Source: CBFHSF01 sp965658445 (lineage in GTDB: Bacteria > Bacteroidota > Bacteroidia > Flavobacteriales > Schleiferiaceae). Taken from it: a stretch of 64,000 nucleotides of DNA. The notes beneath the pieces are model-generated. The model saw only the letters and a list, made by a program, of their open reading frames with translations, did no database searches and was not told the origin of the DNA. Below are positions 16,027-23,220 of this stretch, one piece after another. Made by a program: the position numbers and the translations under genes. Each line of letters begins with the position of its first letter. The stretch's first letter is position 1. The stretch covers positions 62,001-126,000 of the forward strand of contig CBFHSF010000002.1 of the NCBI GenBank assembly GCA_965658445.1, given 5' to 3'.

Positions 16027-16822
16027 CGACTCCTATCGTACTCTGATCTTGGACCTGTCCCGCGGTCATTTGCCAAGTCGGCTTTTCCATAATCACGTGA
16101 CCAATGTACCATCCTAGCAAGGCGCCAAAGTACACGTCCGAAGACCAGTGCTTTCCATCGTAAATTCTAGAAAGGCCGGCCAATCCCGCTAGTGAATAAC
16201 TCATATAACCAACCCATGGAGATTCTGGATACCCCTTTGCCACCACGGTAGCCACAGCAAAAACGGTGGCCGTATGACCACTGGGAAAACTCAGATGATC
16301 AGTCCCTGGGGTAAAGGGACCGTGAAATGCCAAAGGGTCTAAAATATCTTGTTCGGAAGGTCTTTCTCTGCGGAATAAAAATTTCAAAGCCAATGTAGCA
16401 CCGCCTGCCAAGAAATACGCTTTGATTCCCTGCAGCCCCACGTAAACGTGTTGTTCGTTATCCGTGGCCCAACCCACCGTTGAGAGTGTTGCCATGGCGG
16501 GGAGTGTAATCAATCCGGATCCCAAGGGTTCTGCAAAATACATGCTGGTAGCGTCCGCCCAATCGCTTGAGTTGTTTCTAGCGGAAGTGGCTATGTACTC
16601 GTCACCGAGAATCAAGAGGCTACCTCCTACCACCAAACTGCTGGCCAACACCCAGTCCTTTCCCTTCCAGTCTCCTGGGTCCGTAATGACCTCGTAAGGA
16701 TCATAGACGTAGGACATGCCATATTCTGCCCAATTCACTTCTTGCGCAACGAGTGAATTATTCGCAAACGCAGAAAAAAGGAACAAAAAAACAACGGTAA
16801 AACACTTGGATGAAGAGCCCAT
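16013..16822 (-). CDS. PAP2-family lipid phosphatase, membrane/exported
   Basis: A 269-aa protein with an N-terminal signal sequence ending near SLVAQ. The three-part acid-phosphatase signature is complete: KFLFRRERP (domain 1), FPSGHT (domain 2) and SRIYDGKHWSSDVYFG (domain 3), with hydrophobic helices between. Such enzymes dephosphorylate undecaprenyl diphosphate, phosphatidate or lipid A on the periplasmic side. The ATG complementary to 16820-16822 is preferred over an upstream TTG because it places the signal peptide at the N-terminus. Its 3' end overlaps the convergent gene by 14 bp. Confidence 0.93.
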   Translation of the reverse strand: MGSSSKCFTVVFLFLFSAFANNSLVAQEVNWAEYGMSYVYDPYEVITDPGDWKGKDWVLASSLVVGGSLLILGDEYIATSARNNSSDWADATSMYFAEPLGSGLITLPAMATLSTVGWATDNEQHVYVGLQGIKAYFLAGGATLALKFLFRRERPSEQDILDPLAFHGPFTPGTDHLSFPSGHTATVFAVATVVAKGYPESPWVGYMSYSLAGLAGLSRIYDGKHWSSDVYFGALLGWYIGHVIMEKPTWQMTAGQVQDQSTIGVVIPF

Positions 16823-16854
16823 GAAAAAATTGGAATGTGAAAAGTTGGCGTTCA

Positions 16855-17874
16855 ATGTGTATCTTAGTTTCTGTGCGGAAAATTACCTTATTTTTTTCAA
16901 TTCTTGTGCTCCTGTGGAACTGTGGTCCCAGTGAACAATCGGCCTACGAGCCGCAAAAAAAACCGAGTACCCAATACCTCTATGCCTTTTGGAATGTAGA
17001 GAACGTATTTGATACCCTAGATGACCCTCACACAGCGGATCAAGAGTTTACTCCAGAATCCAAAAAGAATTGGAATGGTTATAAATACAGTGACAAAATC
17101 AGAAAAGTTGCCGAGGGCATTCGCGCCATTGGAAGAGAAAGGCCAGCTACCCTTGTGGGATTGGCAGAAATTGAAAATGCCACTGTACTAGAGGATATCT
17201 CAAAGGCCCCACCGCTAGAAAACGCACCCTATCAATGGGTGCATTGTCCTTCCAATGATCCCAGAGGCATCGATTTGGGTTTGTTGTATGATAGTACTGT
17301 TTTTACCGGGCACAACGCTTTTTCTATCTATCCGTTAGGACATGGCTTTTGGAGAAGTCGCCCCATTGTTTGGGTAGAACTCTACACGGAGAACGGGGAC
17401 ACCTTGGACGTATTCCTCAATCATTGGTCAAGCAAAAGAGGTGGAGAAAAAGCGGTAAAAAAACGAAGAATCATGGCGGAGAGGTTGGCTCATGTATCTG
17501 ATAGTTTATTGAGCCTAGGAAGAAATCTTCAATTGGTAATGGGAGACTTTAACGAATCCCCCTCAGAGGAAAACATGACATGGCTCACAGACAGCGCCAG
17601 CACTTTACTCAATCTCATGGCTTCCGCCGAAGGAGGATCGCATTTTTACCGAGGACATTGGAGTTATTTGGATCAAATTCTCATCAGCCCCAGGTTGCAC
17701 AGTTTTTATTTACCAGAATCTGCTCAAACCATCCAAGAGCCCATGTTTTTTGAATATTCTGAAAAGTACAAAGAACCCCTTCCGTTTAGGAGTTGGAAAG
17801 GTCCCATGTACATAGGGGGATTTAGCGATCATTTGCCCGTTGCGGCAAAATTTAATTTCCAACCCGAAAACTAA
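16855..17874 (+). CDS. Endonuclease/exonuclease/phosphatase-fold lipoprotein
   Basis: A 339-aa predicted lipoprotein: signal peptide with lipobox ILVLLWNC followed by GPSEQS. The mature part has EEP-fold motifs: FWNVENVFDTLDDP (metal-binding Asn), VGLAEIENATVLED (Glu), FLNHWSSKRGGEKAVKKRR (His/Asn), LQLVMGDFNESPSEEN (Asp-x-Asn) and GGFSDHLPVAAKF (SDH). Such enzymes cut phosphodiesters in nucleic acids or phospholipids; a surface nuclease scavenging phosphate is plausible but not shown. ATG 16855 is preferred to GTG 16837 because it gives a cleaner signal peptide. The gene is divergent from PAP2, 32 bp apart. Confidence 0.88.
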   Translation: MCILVSVRKITLFFSILVLLWNCGPSEQSAYEPQKKPSTQYLYAFWNVENVFDTLDDPHTADQEFTPESKKNWNGYKYSDKIRKVAEGIRAIGRERPATLVGLAEIENATVLEDISKAPPLENAPYQWVHCPSNDPRGIDLGLLYDSTVFTGHNAFSIYPLGHGFWRSRPIVWVELYTENGDTLDVFLNHWSSKRGGEKAVKKRRIMAERLAHVSDSLLSLGRNLQLVMGDFNESPSEENMTWLTDSASTLLNLMASAEGGSHFYRGHWSYLDQILISPRLHSFYLPESAQTIQEPMFFEYSEKYKEPLPFRSWKGPMYIGGFSDHLPVAAKFNFQPEN

Positions 17875-17943
17875 GTGACAATCCCATTGTTACCAGGGTT
17901 AAGAGAATCTTATTATCTTGCAGAATCTTAAACTTTTGACAAA

Positions 17944-18891
17944 ATGAAAAAACTCATCATCCTAGGTCTTTCTGCCGGAGTTATCTTGAGCTCATGTGAG
18001 CGTAGAGACGATAATGGTGGAAACACCGGCGGCTCCAACACATACCCTACTGACAACATTGAAGTAGAGGTTAAGAAAAGAGCCCTAGTACAAGAAACTA
18101 CGGGAACTTGGTGTCAGTACTGTCCAAACGGAGCAGAGCAATTGACCATCGCCAAGGGCGCCTACGGAGCAGATGTGGTTTCAATTTCTACCCACTCTGG
18201 GGATATTCTAGAAACTCCTGCTTCTACATTGTTCATGACTAATTTCCCCACCAGCTCAGTACCCAACTTTTATGTAGACACTGTACAGGTAGACAATTAC
18301 AATGAATTGAGAAGCAAAGTGGGTGAAGCACTAACGGTTACTCCCATGTTAGGGGTTTCTCATGCCGTTTCAGAAAACGATACAGCATACCTTGTCTATC
18401 CAAAAATTCAATTCTTCGAAGATGTTAATGGTGAGACCTTCTACGTAGAGTCTTACATGACCTTGACAGGAATTGAAGCCAAAGATTACGGAAACGGTTT
18501 GGACCTAAACCAAGTTTCTTCTGTAGCCACAGTTTCTACTGGATCAGGGTCTACTCCTACTCGTTGGACTCAAGATGCTGCAGATTTAGACGGAACTTTC
18601 CTTATCAAGTCGGGTGACACTTACATTCACGAAGACGTTCTTTGGAAAGACGGAGCCAATACTCCCAACTGGGGTCTTGACCTATCTACAGTAAATCCAT
18701 TTGGAAGTGTTTACACCAAGGATGATGTTTACGGAACGCAGTACACTCCCATGACTATTTCAATTCTTAAGGACTCTTTGGAGTACCCTACAGATATTGG
18801 TTTCTCTACTATCGTTTGGAAGCTTGTAACAGGTGATAACCCTTACTACGAGTTCGTTAATGGATACCATTCTTCGTACACCTCAAACTAA
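17944..18891 (+). CDS. Omp28-related outer-membrane lipoprotein with thioredoxin-like motif
   Basis: A 315-aa lipoprotein: MKKLIILGLSAGVILSSC forms the signal and lipobox, followed by a Gly/Asn linker. The next region carries ALVQETTGTWCQYCPNGAEQ with a CxxC pair, then SISTHSGDILETPAS and FPTSSVPNFYVDT, the pattern of Omp28-type proteins with a thioredoxin-like fold. The C-terminal half is strand-rich. The family is common on Bacteroidetes surfaces; the role of the CxxC (thiol chemistry or structural) is unresolved. It begins 69 bp after the nuclease gene and ends before a strong terminator, so it probably closes that transcript. Confidence 0.88.
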   Translation: MKKLIILGLSAGVILSSCERRDDNGGNTGGSNTYPTDNIEVEVKKRALVQETTGTWCQYCPNGAEQLTIAKGAYGADVVSISTHSGDILETPASTLFMTNFPTSSVPNFYVDTVQVDNYNELRSKVGEALTVTPMLGVSHAVSENDTAYLVYPKIQFFEDVNGETFYVESYMTLTGIEAKDYGNGLDLNQVSSVATVSTGSGSTPTRWTQDAADLDGTFLIKSGDTYIHEDVLWKDGANTPNWGLDLSTVNPFGSVYTKDDVYGTQYTPMTISILKDSLEYPTDIGFSTIVWKLVTGDNPYYEFVNGYHSSYTSN

Positions 18892-18913
18892 GAGACTTGA
18901 CAGACAACAAAAC

Positions 18914-18943
18914 AAAAACGCCCGCAATAGCGGGCGTTTTTTT
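18914..18943. terminator. Strong (bidirectional) intrinsic terminator
   Basis: A perfect 8-bp GC-rich stem (ACGCCCGC 18918-18925, GCGGGCGT 18930-18937) with loop AATA, flanked by A5 on the left and T7 on the right. It serves the plus-strand Omp28 gene and can also terminate the minus-strand GNAT gene ending at 18955. Confidence 0.93.
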
Positions 18944-18954
18944 ATGGCCGTTGG

Positions 18955-19476
18955 TCAAAGCTTTTTCTGAAAGTGAATGCCCACGGGGTTAAACCCCAAG
19001 TTTTCATAAAAGGAATGAGCCCTCTTATTGGGAATGTAGGCATTGAGTTCTACGGCGTGGAGTTTGTTTTCGACACACCACTCTAAAATCTTCTCTACGA
19101 GGAATTTTCCGATACCCTGAGAGCGTCTACTCGCATCGGTAACCACATTGTCCAATTCCAATTGTCTACCGCAGTAAAAACGCGTACTGAGCCATCCGGT
19201 GCTCCACCCTACCATAGCGCCCTCTTCAAAAACACCANNNNNNNNNNNNNNNNNNNNNNNNNNNNNNNNNNNNNNNNNNNNNNNNNNNNNNNNNNNNNNN
19301 NNNNNNNNNNNNNNNNNNNNNNNNNNNNNNNNNNNNAAGGCCCGATGTCCGTCATGCGCAAACATTTCGTCAAACAGAGGATTGAGCATTTCTGCGGTGT
19401 AAGTATCGGGTTCCAATTGAACCGCCAAAGCCACGGCTTCCTCTTTGTCTTTTGAGGTTAATATCCTGAATTCCAT
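18955..19476 (-). CDS. GNAT-family N-acetyltransferase, interrupted by assembly gap
   Basis: A small acetyltransferase of about 173 codons. The N-terminal part begins MEFRILTSKDKEEAVALAV. After the gap come GVFEEGAMVGWSTGWLSTRF, LELDNVVTDASRRSQGIGKF (acetyl-CoA pyrophosphate loop SQGIGKFLVEK) and the C-terminal AHSFYENLGFNPVGIHFQKK, all GNAT hallmarks. Ns at 19238-19336 hide part of the core, and their true length is unknown, so frame continuity is assumed. The ATG complementary to 19474-19476 is chosen because the recognisable domain starts there. Substrate unknown. Confidence 0.82.
   Translation of the reverse strand: MEFRILTSKDKEEAVALAVQLEPDTYTAEMLNPLFDEMFAHDGHRAXXXXXXXXXXXXXXXXXXXXXXXXXXXXXXXXXXGVFEEGAMVGWSTGWLSTRFYCGRQLELDNVVTDASRRSQGIGKFLVEKILEWCVENKLHAVELNAYIPNKRAHSFYENLGFNPVGIHFQKKL
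19238..19336. other. Assembly gap (run of N)
   Basis: Ninety-nine undetermined bases inside the GNAT gene. The flanking frames are compatible with one gene on both sides, so this is probably a scaffold join and not a biological break. Confidence 0.99.
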
Positions 19477-19567
19477 ACTTAAAGTTAAAAAATAGTTGGA
19501 AAAACGGATAGCCAATGCCCAAGAGCAAGAAGGTTGAATTGAAAACGCAATATGCAAGGAACTGACC

Positions 19568-19602
19568 AAAAAAAAAGGGACCCCAGATTGGGATCCCTTT
19601 TT
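19568..19602 (-). terminator. Intrinsic terminator downstream of yidC
   Basis: The inverted repeat AAAGGGA (19574-19580) / TCCCTTT (19594-19600), extended by inner CCC/GGG, is preceded on the plus strand by a long A-run. On the minus strand it is therefore a hairpin followed by a T-run, about 65 bp after the yidC stop. It should end the pyrG-yidC transcript and separate it from the GNAT gene. Confidence 0.88.
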
Positions 19603-19668
19603 GAAAAGAAGAATGGTTCTTCTTTCGTGTCTTTTATCGTTCCTAATTCCTTAGGCCTATTTTTTTTC

Positions 19669-21408
19669 CTATTTCTTTTTAGTACTCTGTGCCTGTCTTT
19701 GCGCTTCTTCTAGGCGGGCGGCAAATCTTGATTTTTTCTTGGGCTTCTTCTTGTTCTCCTGAAGCTTGGCGTGAATGGCCTCATCGTTCATCATAGAACG
19801 AATTCCCCACTGCTGACCAAAAGTAATCATGTTAGACAAGAAGTAGTAGTAACTCAAACCTGATGCGTAGTTATTGAAGATTCCCAAGAACATAATGGGC
19901 ATCAAGTACATGATGTACTTCATCTGTGGCATCTGTTGCGTAGAACCTGTCATTTGGCTGTTCATCCAGGTGTAGATAAGGGTAGAAACCGTCATCAAAA
20001 GGGTAAACAAACTCACGTGGTCTCCATAAAATGGAATCTCAAAAGGCAAGTTGTAAATGCTGTCGTATGAACTCAAATCCGATGCCCACAAAAAGCCTTG
20101 CTGACGCAATTCAATACTCGAGGGGAAGAATCGGAAAATGGCGATGAGAATGGGGAACTGAAGTAGCATGGGGAGACAACCACCCAATGGGTTTACTCCT
20201 GCCTTCTGGTATAATTCCAGCGTGGCTTGTTGCTTCTTCATAGGATCCTTGTCCTTGTACTTCTCGTTGATTTCGTCAATCTCTGGCTTGAGAACTCTCA
20301 TCTTGGCCATAGACTTGTACGAGGTGTACGTCAACGGGAAGAGGATGAGCTTGATCAATACCGCCATTATAAAGATGATCAAACCGTAGTTGAGACCATA
20401 TTGATCCAACCAGTTAAATACCTTAATTACAATATACTTATTGATCCAACCAAAGATTCCCCATCCCAATGGGATAATGTCCTCGTATTGCTTTCCGTAG
20501 CTCTCTAGCGTTTGGAAGTGGTTGGGCCCCAAGTACAAGTCAAATGTTGACGTTCCTCCCTGTGAAGACACCTCTAAACGGCTAGTTAAAGCCTTTGTGG
20601 TGCTGTCGCTTTCGGTAAGGATTTTAGAGTCTAAGCTCGCTTTTGAGAAGGATCCTGAGGTCGGTGTAAGGATGGCAGAGAAAAACTGTTGCTTGTGTGC
20701 TACCCAACCTAGGTTGGTCAAATCTTCTGAGTCATCGCTAGTTTCCGAAAGGTAATCGTAGTCATCGGCACCTTCTAAGTAAGAAATGGTGGTAGCGTTT
20801 CTCTCGTTGTCTATGTTTTTCTCTTGTCTCAAGGTAGACTGAATCCAATCCACTTTGAGGTTTCCTCCGTTCTGAATTCCAGAAACCGAAGTAGAAATCA
20901 TATACCCCTCAGCTGGAATGGTGTACACAATGGTAATGGGCTTTGGCGCATCCAAAGAGGTAAACTCAATGACCGCATTGCCATCTACTTGAGACTGGCG
21001 AGCTCCATAGTGGTAGTTTCCCGTAGAAACCTCTCCTGAACTGTAAACCAAAGAACTGCTGTTGTCAATGAGGTGAAGAGGAAGGCTATCATACGTTTGG
21101 TAATCTCCAATTCTGGCTTTTGCAATCTGAGCACCCACCGTACTAAAGGTAAGTTCCAAATCTGCATTGCTGATGGTGATAAACTGTTCTTCTATCGTAT
21201 CGGTATCCACCACTGCCATAGCCGCAGCTGATGTGTCTTGAGAGATGGAAGAAGCGGCAGGGGTCTCTTCTACCACTTCGGTAGACTGAGCCTCTACTGG
21301 GGTTTCAGCGGGGGCGTTTTGCCCATTCCACCAATAAAACCCTATCATAATAACACCAATAAGCGCAAACGCTACCAGTGTATTTCTATCGAGTCCTTTT
21401 TGCTCCAT
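19669..21408 (-). CDS. yidC: Membrane protein insertase YidC
   Basis: A 579-aa inner-membrane insertase that places and folds membrane proteins with or without Sec. An N-terminal TM (TLVAFALIGVIMIGFYWW) is followed by a large periplasmic domain with an Ala/Thr/Glu-rich linker (about 30-65). The conserved 60KD_IMP core begins near GLNYGLIIFIMAVLIKLILF and includes KSMAKMRVLKPEIDEINEKY and NPLGGCLPMLLQFPILIAIF. The tail is strongly basic (KKPKKKSRFAARLEEAQRQA), as expected for ribosome contact. It follows pyrG by 68 bp with no terminator between them, so the two are probably co-transcribed. Confidence 0.97.
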   Translation of the reverse strand: MEQKGLDRNTLVAFALIGVIMIGFYWWNGQNAPAETPVEAQSTEVVEETPAASSISQDTSAAAMAVVDTDTIEEQFITISNADLELTFSTVGAQIAKARIGDYQTYDSLPLHLIDNSSSLVYSSGEVSTGNYHYGARQSQVDGNAVIEFTSLDAPKPITIVYTIPAEGYMISTSVSGIQNGGNLKVDWIQSTLRQEKNIDNERNATTISYLEGADDYDYLSETSDDSEDLTNLGWVAHKQQFFSAILTPTSGSFSKASLDSKILTESDSTTKALTSRLEVSSQGGTSTFDLYLGPNHFQTLESYGKQYEDIIPLGWGIFGWINKYIVIKVFNWLDQYGLNYGLIIFIMAVLIKLILFPLTYTSYKSMAKMRVLKPEIDEINEKYKDKDPMKKQQATLELYQKAGVNPLGGCLPMLLQFPILIAIFRFFPSSIELRQQGFLWASDLSSYDSIYNLPFEIPFYGDHVSLFTLLMTVSTLIYTWMNSQMTGSTQQMPQMKYIMYLMPIMFLGIFNNYASGLSYYYFLSNMITFGQQWGIRSMMNDEAIHAKLQENKKKPKKKSRFAARLEEAQRQAQSTKKK

Positions 21409-21476
21409 TTGTTTTATTGATCTTGTTTAATTGATCTCAGCCAAACACGCCGAGTAATTTGATCGTTTAGTGCGCG

Positions 21477-23093
21477 TTACTGTGCTTTCTGATTGTATTC
21501 GATGGCCGCCTTAACAAAGCCAACAAACAAGGGGTGTGGATTGGCCACCGTAGACTTGTACTCTGGGTGGAACTGTACTCCAATAAACCAAGGATGTGCA
21601 GGAATCTCAACAATTTCTACCAAACCGGTTTCTGGATTTACTCCTGTAGCCTTCATGCCGTTCTCTTCAAATTGCTTGAGGAAGTCGCCATTGAATTCGT
21701 AGCGGTGTCTATGTCTTTCGGATACTTCTTTTCTCTTGTATACAGAATGAGCAAGTGAATTTTCTACCAAGTCACAGTCGTTGGCTCCCAATCTCATGGT
21801 TCCACCGTACTCAGTAACCTTCTTCTGCTCCTCCATCAAATCAATCACAGGATGCTTTGACTCTGGATTGATTTCTGAGGTATTGGCATCGTCCCAACCA
21901 ATTACGTTTCTGGCGAATTCTACCACGGAAGCTTGCATTCCGAAACAGATTCCCAAGAAGGGGATGTTGTTTTCTCTGGCGTACTTCACGGTGGCAATCT
22001 TTCCTTCAAATCCTCTCTCTCCAAATCCAGGAGCAACGAGAACGCCATCCAATCCCTTGAGGATGTGAGCCGCAGATTTATCCGTAATCTTTTCTGAGTG
22101 AATCCAACGAATCTTAACGCTACACTCGTTCGTTGACCCGGAGTGAATGAACGCTTCAGATATGGATTTGTAAGAGTCTTTCAACTCTACGTACTTACCG
22201 ATCAAGCCGATTTCAACTTCGTGCTTGGGGTATTTAAGTCTGTATAGGAAATCTTTCCAGCGAGACAATTCAGGCTCACCTGCGATGGGAAGATTTAATT
22301 TCTTGAGAACTACCTCATCTAGCTTCTCGCGAGACATCAACATCGGTACTTCGTAAATAGTGGAAGCGTCCAAAGATTCAATTACTGACTCCTTTTTCAC
22401 ATTACAGAAAAGAGCCAATTTCTTTTTGATGTCATCGCCAATTTCATGCTCTGCTCTACATACCAAAACGTCCGGTTGAAGCCCCGACTCCTGTAGAAGT
22501 TTAACAGAGTGTTGAGTGGGCTTGGTTTTCAATTCGCCCGTTGTAGCCAAGTAGGGAAGCAATGTCAAGTGAACAACCATACAGTCATCACCCAACTCCC
22601 AACGCAACTGACGAACCGATTCGATGTAAGGAAGGGCTTCGATATCCCCAACCGTACCACCAATCTCAGTGATTACGATTTCAAACTCACCGGTATTGCC
22701 GAGGGTTTTGATTCTGTCCTTGATCTCATCTGTGATGTGGGGAATTACCTGAACGGTTTTTCCTAGGTATTCTCCCTTTCTCTCCTTCTCGATAACCGAC
22801 TGATAAATTCTACCGGTCGTTACGTTATTTGCCTGAGAGGTGGGGCGGTTCATAAAGCGCTCGTAGTGGCCGAGGTCCAAGTCGGTTTCCGCACCGTCAT
22901 TGGTTACATAACACTCTCCGTGTTCGTAGGGGTTAAGAGTCCCCGGATCAATATTGATGTATGGATCCAACTTTTGAATGGTCACAGAATACCCTCTTGC
23001 TTGAAGAAGAGTAGCGAGTGAAGAAGAGATGATTCCCTTTCCGAGTGAAGACGTTACCCCTCCGGTAACAAAGATATACTTGGTGTTTCCCAT
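21477..23093 (-). CDS. pyrG: CTP synthase
   Basis: A 538-aa cytosolic enzyme that aminates UTP to CTP using glutamine and ATP. The synthase half starts with TKYIFVTGGVTSSLGKGIIS (P-loop) and includes DPYINIDPGTLNPYEHGE. The class I glutamine amidotransferase half has the nucleophile motif GICFGMQ and the His/Glu pair in GVQFHPEYKS. Length is normal. A good Bacteroidetes promoter lies 82-111 bp upstream and yidC follows in the same direction. Confidence 0.98.
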   Translation of the reverse strand: MGNTKYIFVTGGVTSSLGKGIISSSLATLLQARGYSVTIQKLDPYINIDPGTLNPYEHGECYVTNDGAETDLDLGHYERFMNRPTSQANNVTTGRIYQSVIEKERKGEYLGKTVQVIPHITDEIKDRIKTLGNTGEFEIVITEIGGTVGDIEALPYIESVRQLRWELGDDCMVVHLTLLPYLATTGELKTKPTQHSVKLLQESGLQPDVLVCRAEHEIGDDIKKKLALFCNVKKESVIESLDASTIYEVPMLMSREKLDEVVLKKLNLPIAGEPELSRWKDFLYRLKYPKHEVEIGLIGKYVELKDSYKSISEAFIHSGSTNECSVKIRWIHSEKITDKSAAHILKGLDGVLVAPGFGERGFEGKIATVKYARENNIPFLGICFGMQASVVEFARNVIGWDDANTSEINPESKHPVIDLMEEQKKVTEYGGTMRLGANDCDLVENSLAHSVYKRKEVSERHRHRYEFNGDFLKQFEENGMKATGVNPETGLVEIVEIPAHPWFIGVQFHPEYKSTVANPHPLFVGFVKAAIEYNQKAQ

Positions 23094-23174
23094 GCCGTAG
23101 TAAAGCTTATTAAAAAGGCTTATTGAACCGACTTGTCAATAGGTCCCATGAAAAGACTCATTGAAAAGCCGCTG

Positions 23175-23204
23175 CAAAATTAGGCATTCTAATTCACCCC
23201 CAAA
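23175..23204 (-). promoter_or_regulatory. Candidate promoter of pyrG-yidC
   Basis: On the minus strand: -33 TTTG (23204-23201), an 18-nt spacer, -7 TAATTTTG (23182-23175). This fits the Bacteroidetes housekeeping consensus TTTG-N18-21-TAnnTTTG. Predicted start is near 23169, giving a leader of about 75 nt. Confidence 0.72.
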
Positions 23205-23220
23205 AGTCTTTCAGGCTTTT

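Noticed and set aside
16837..16855. Upstream GTG as the start of the EEP-fold lipoprotein
   Set aside because: It adds a basic stretch before the signal peptide; ATG 16855 gives a normal lipoprotein signal.
20168..20755. Three plus-strand ORFs opposite yidC
   Set aside because: They lie in the antisense of a clear YidC gene, lack recognisable domains, and are shadow frames.
23120..23161. 13-codon ORF in the pyrG leader as a leader-peptide gene
   Set aside because: Too short to exceed chance, and the predicted transcript start is only a few bases upstream; kept as a low-interest finding only.
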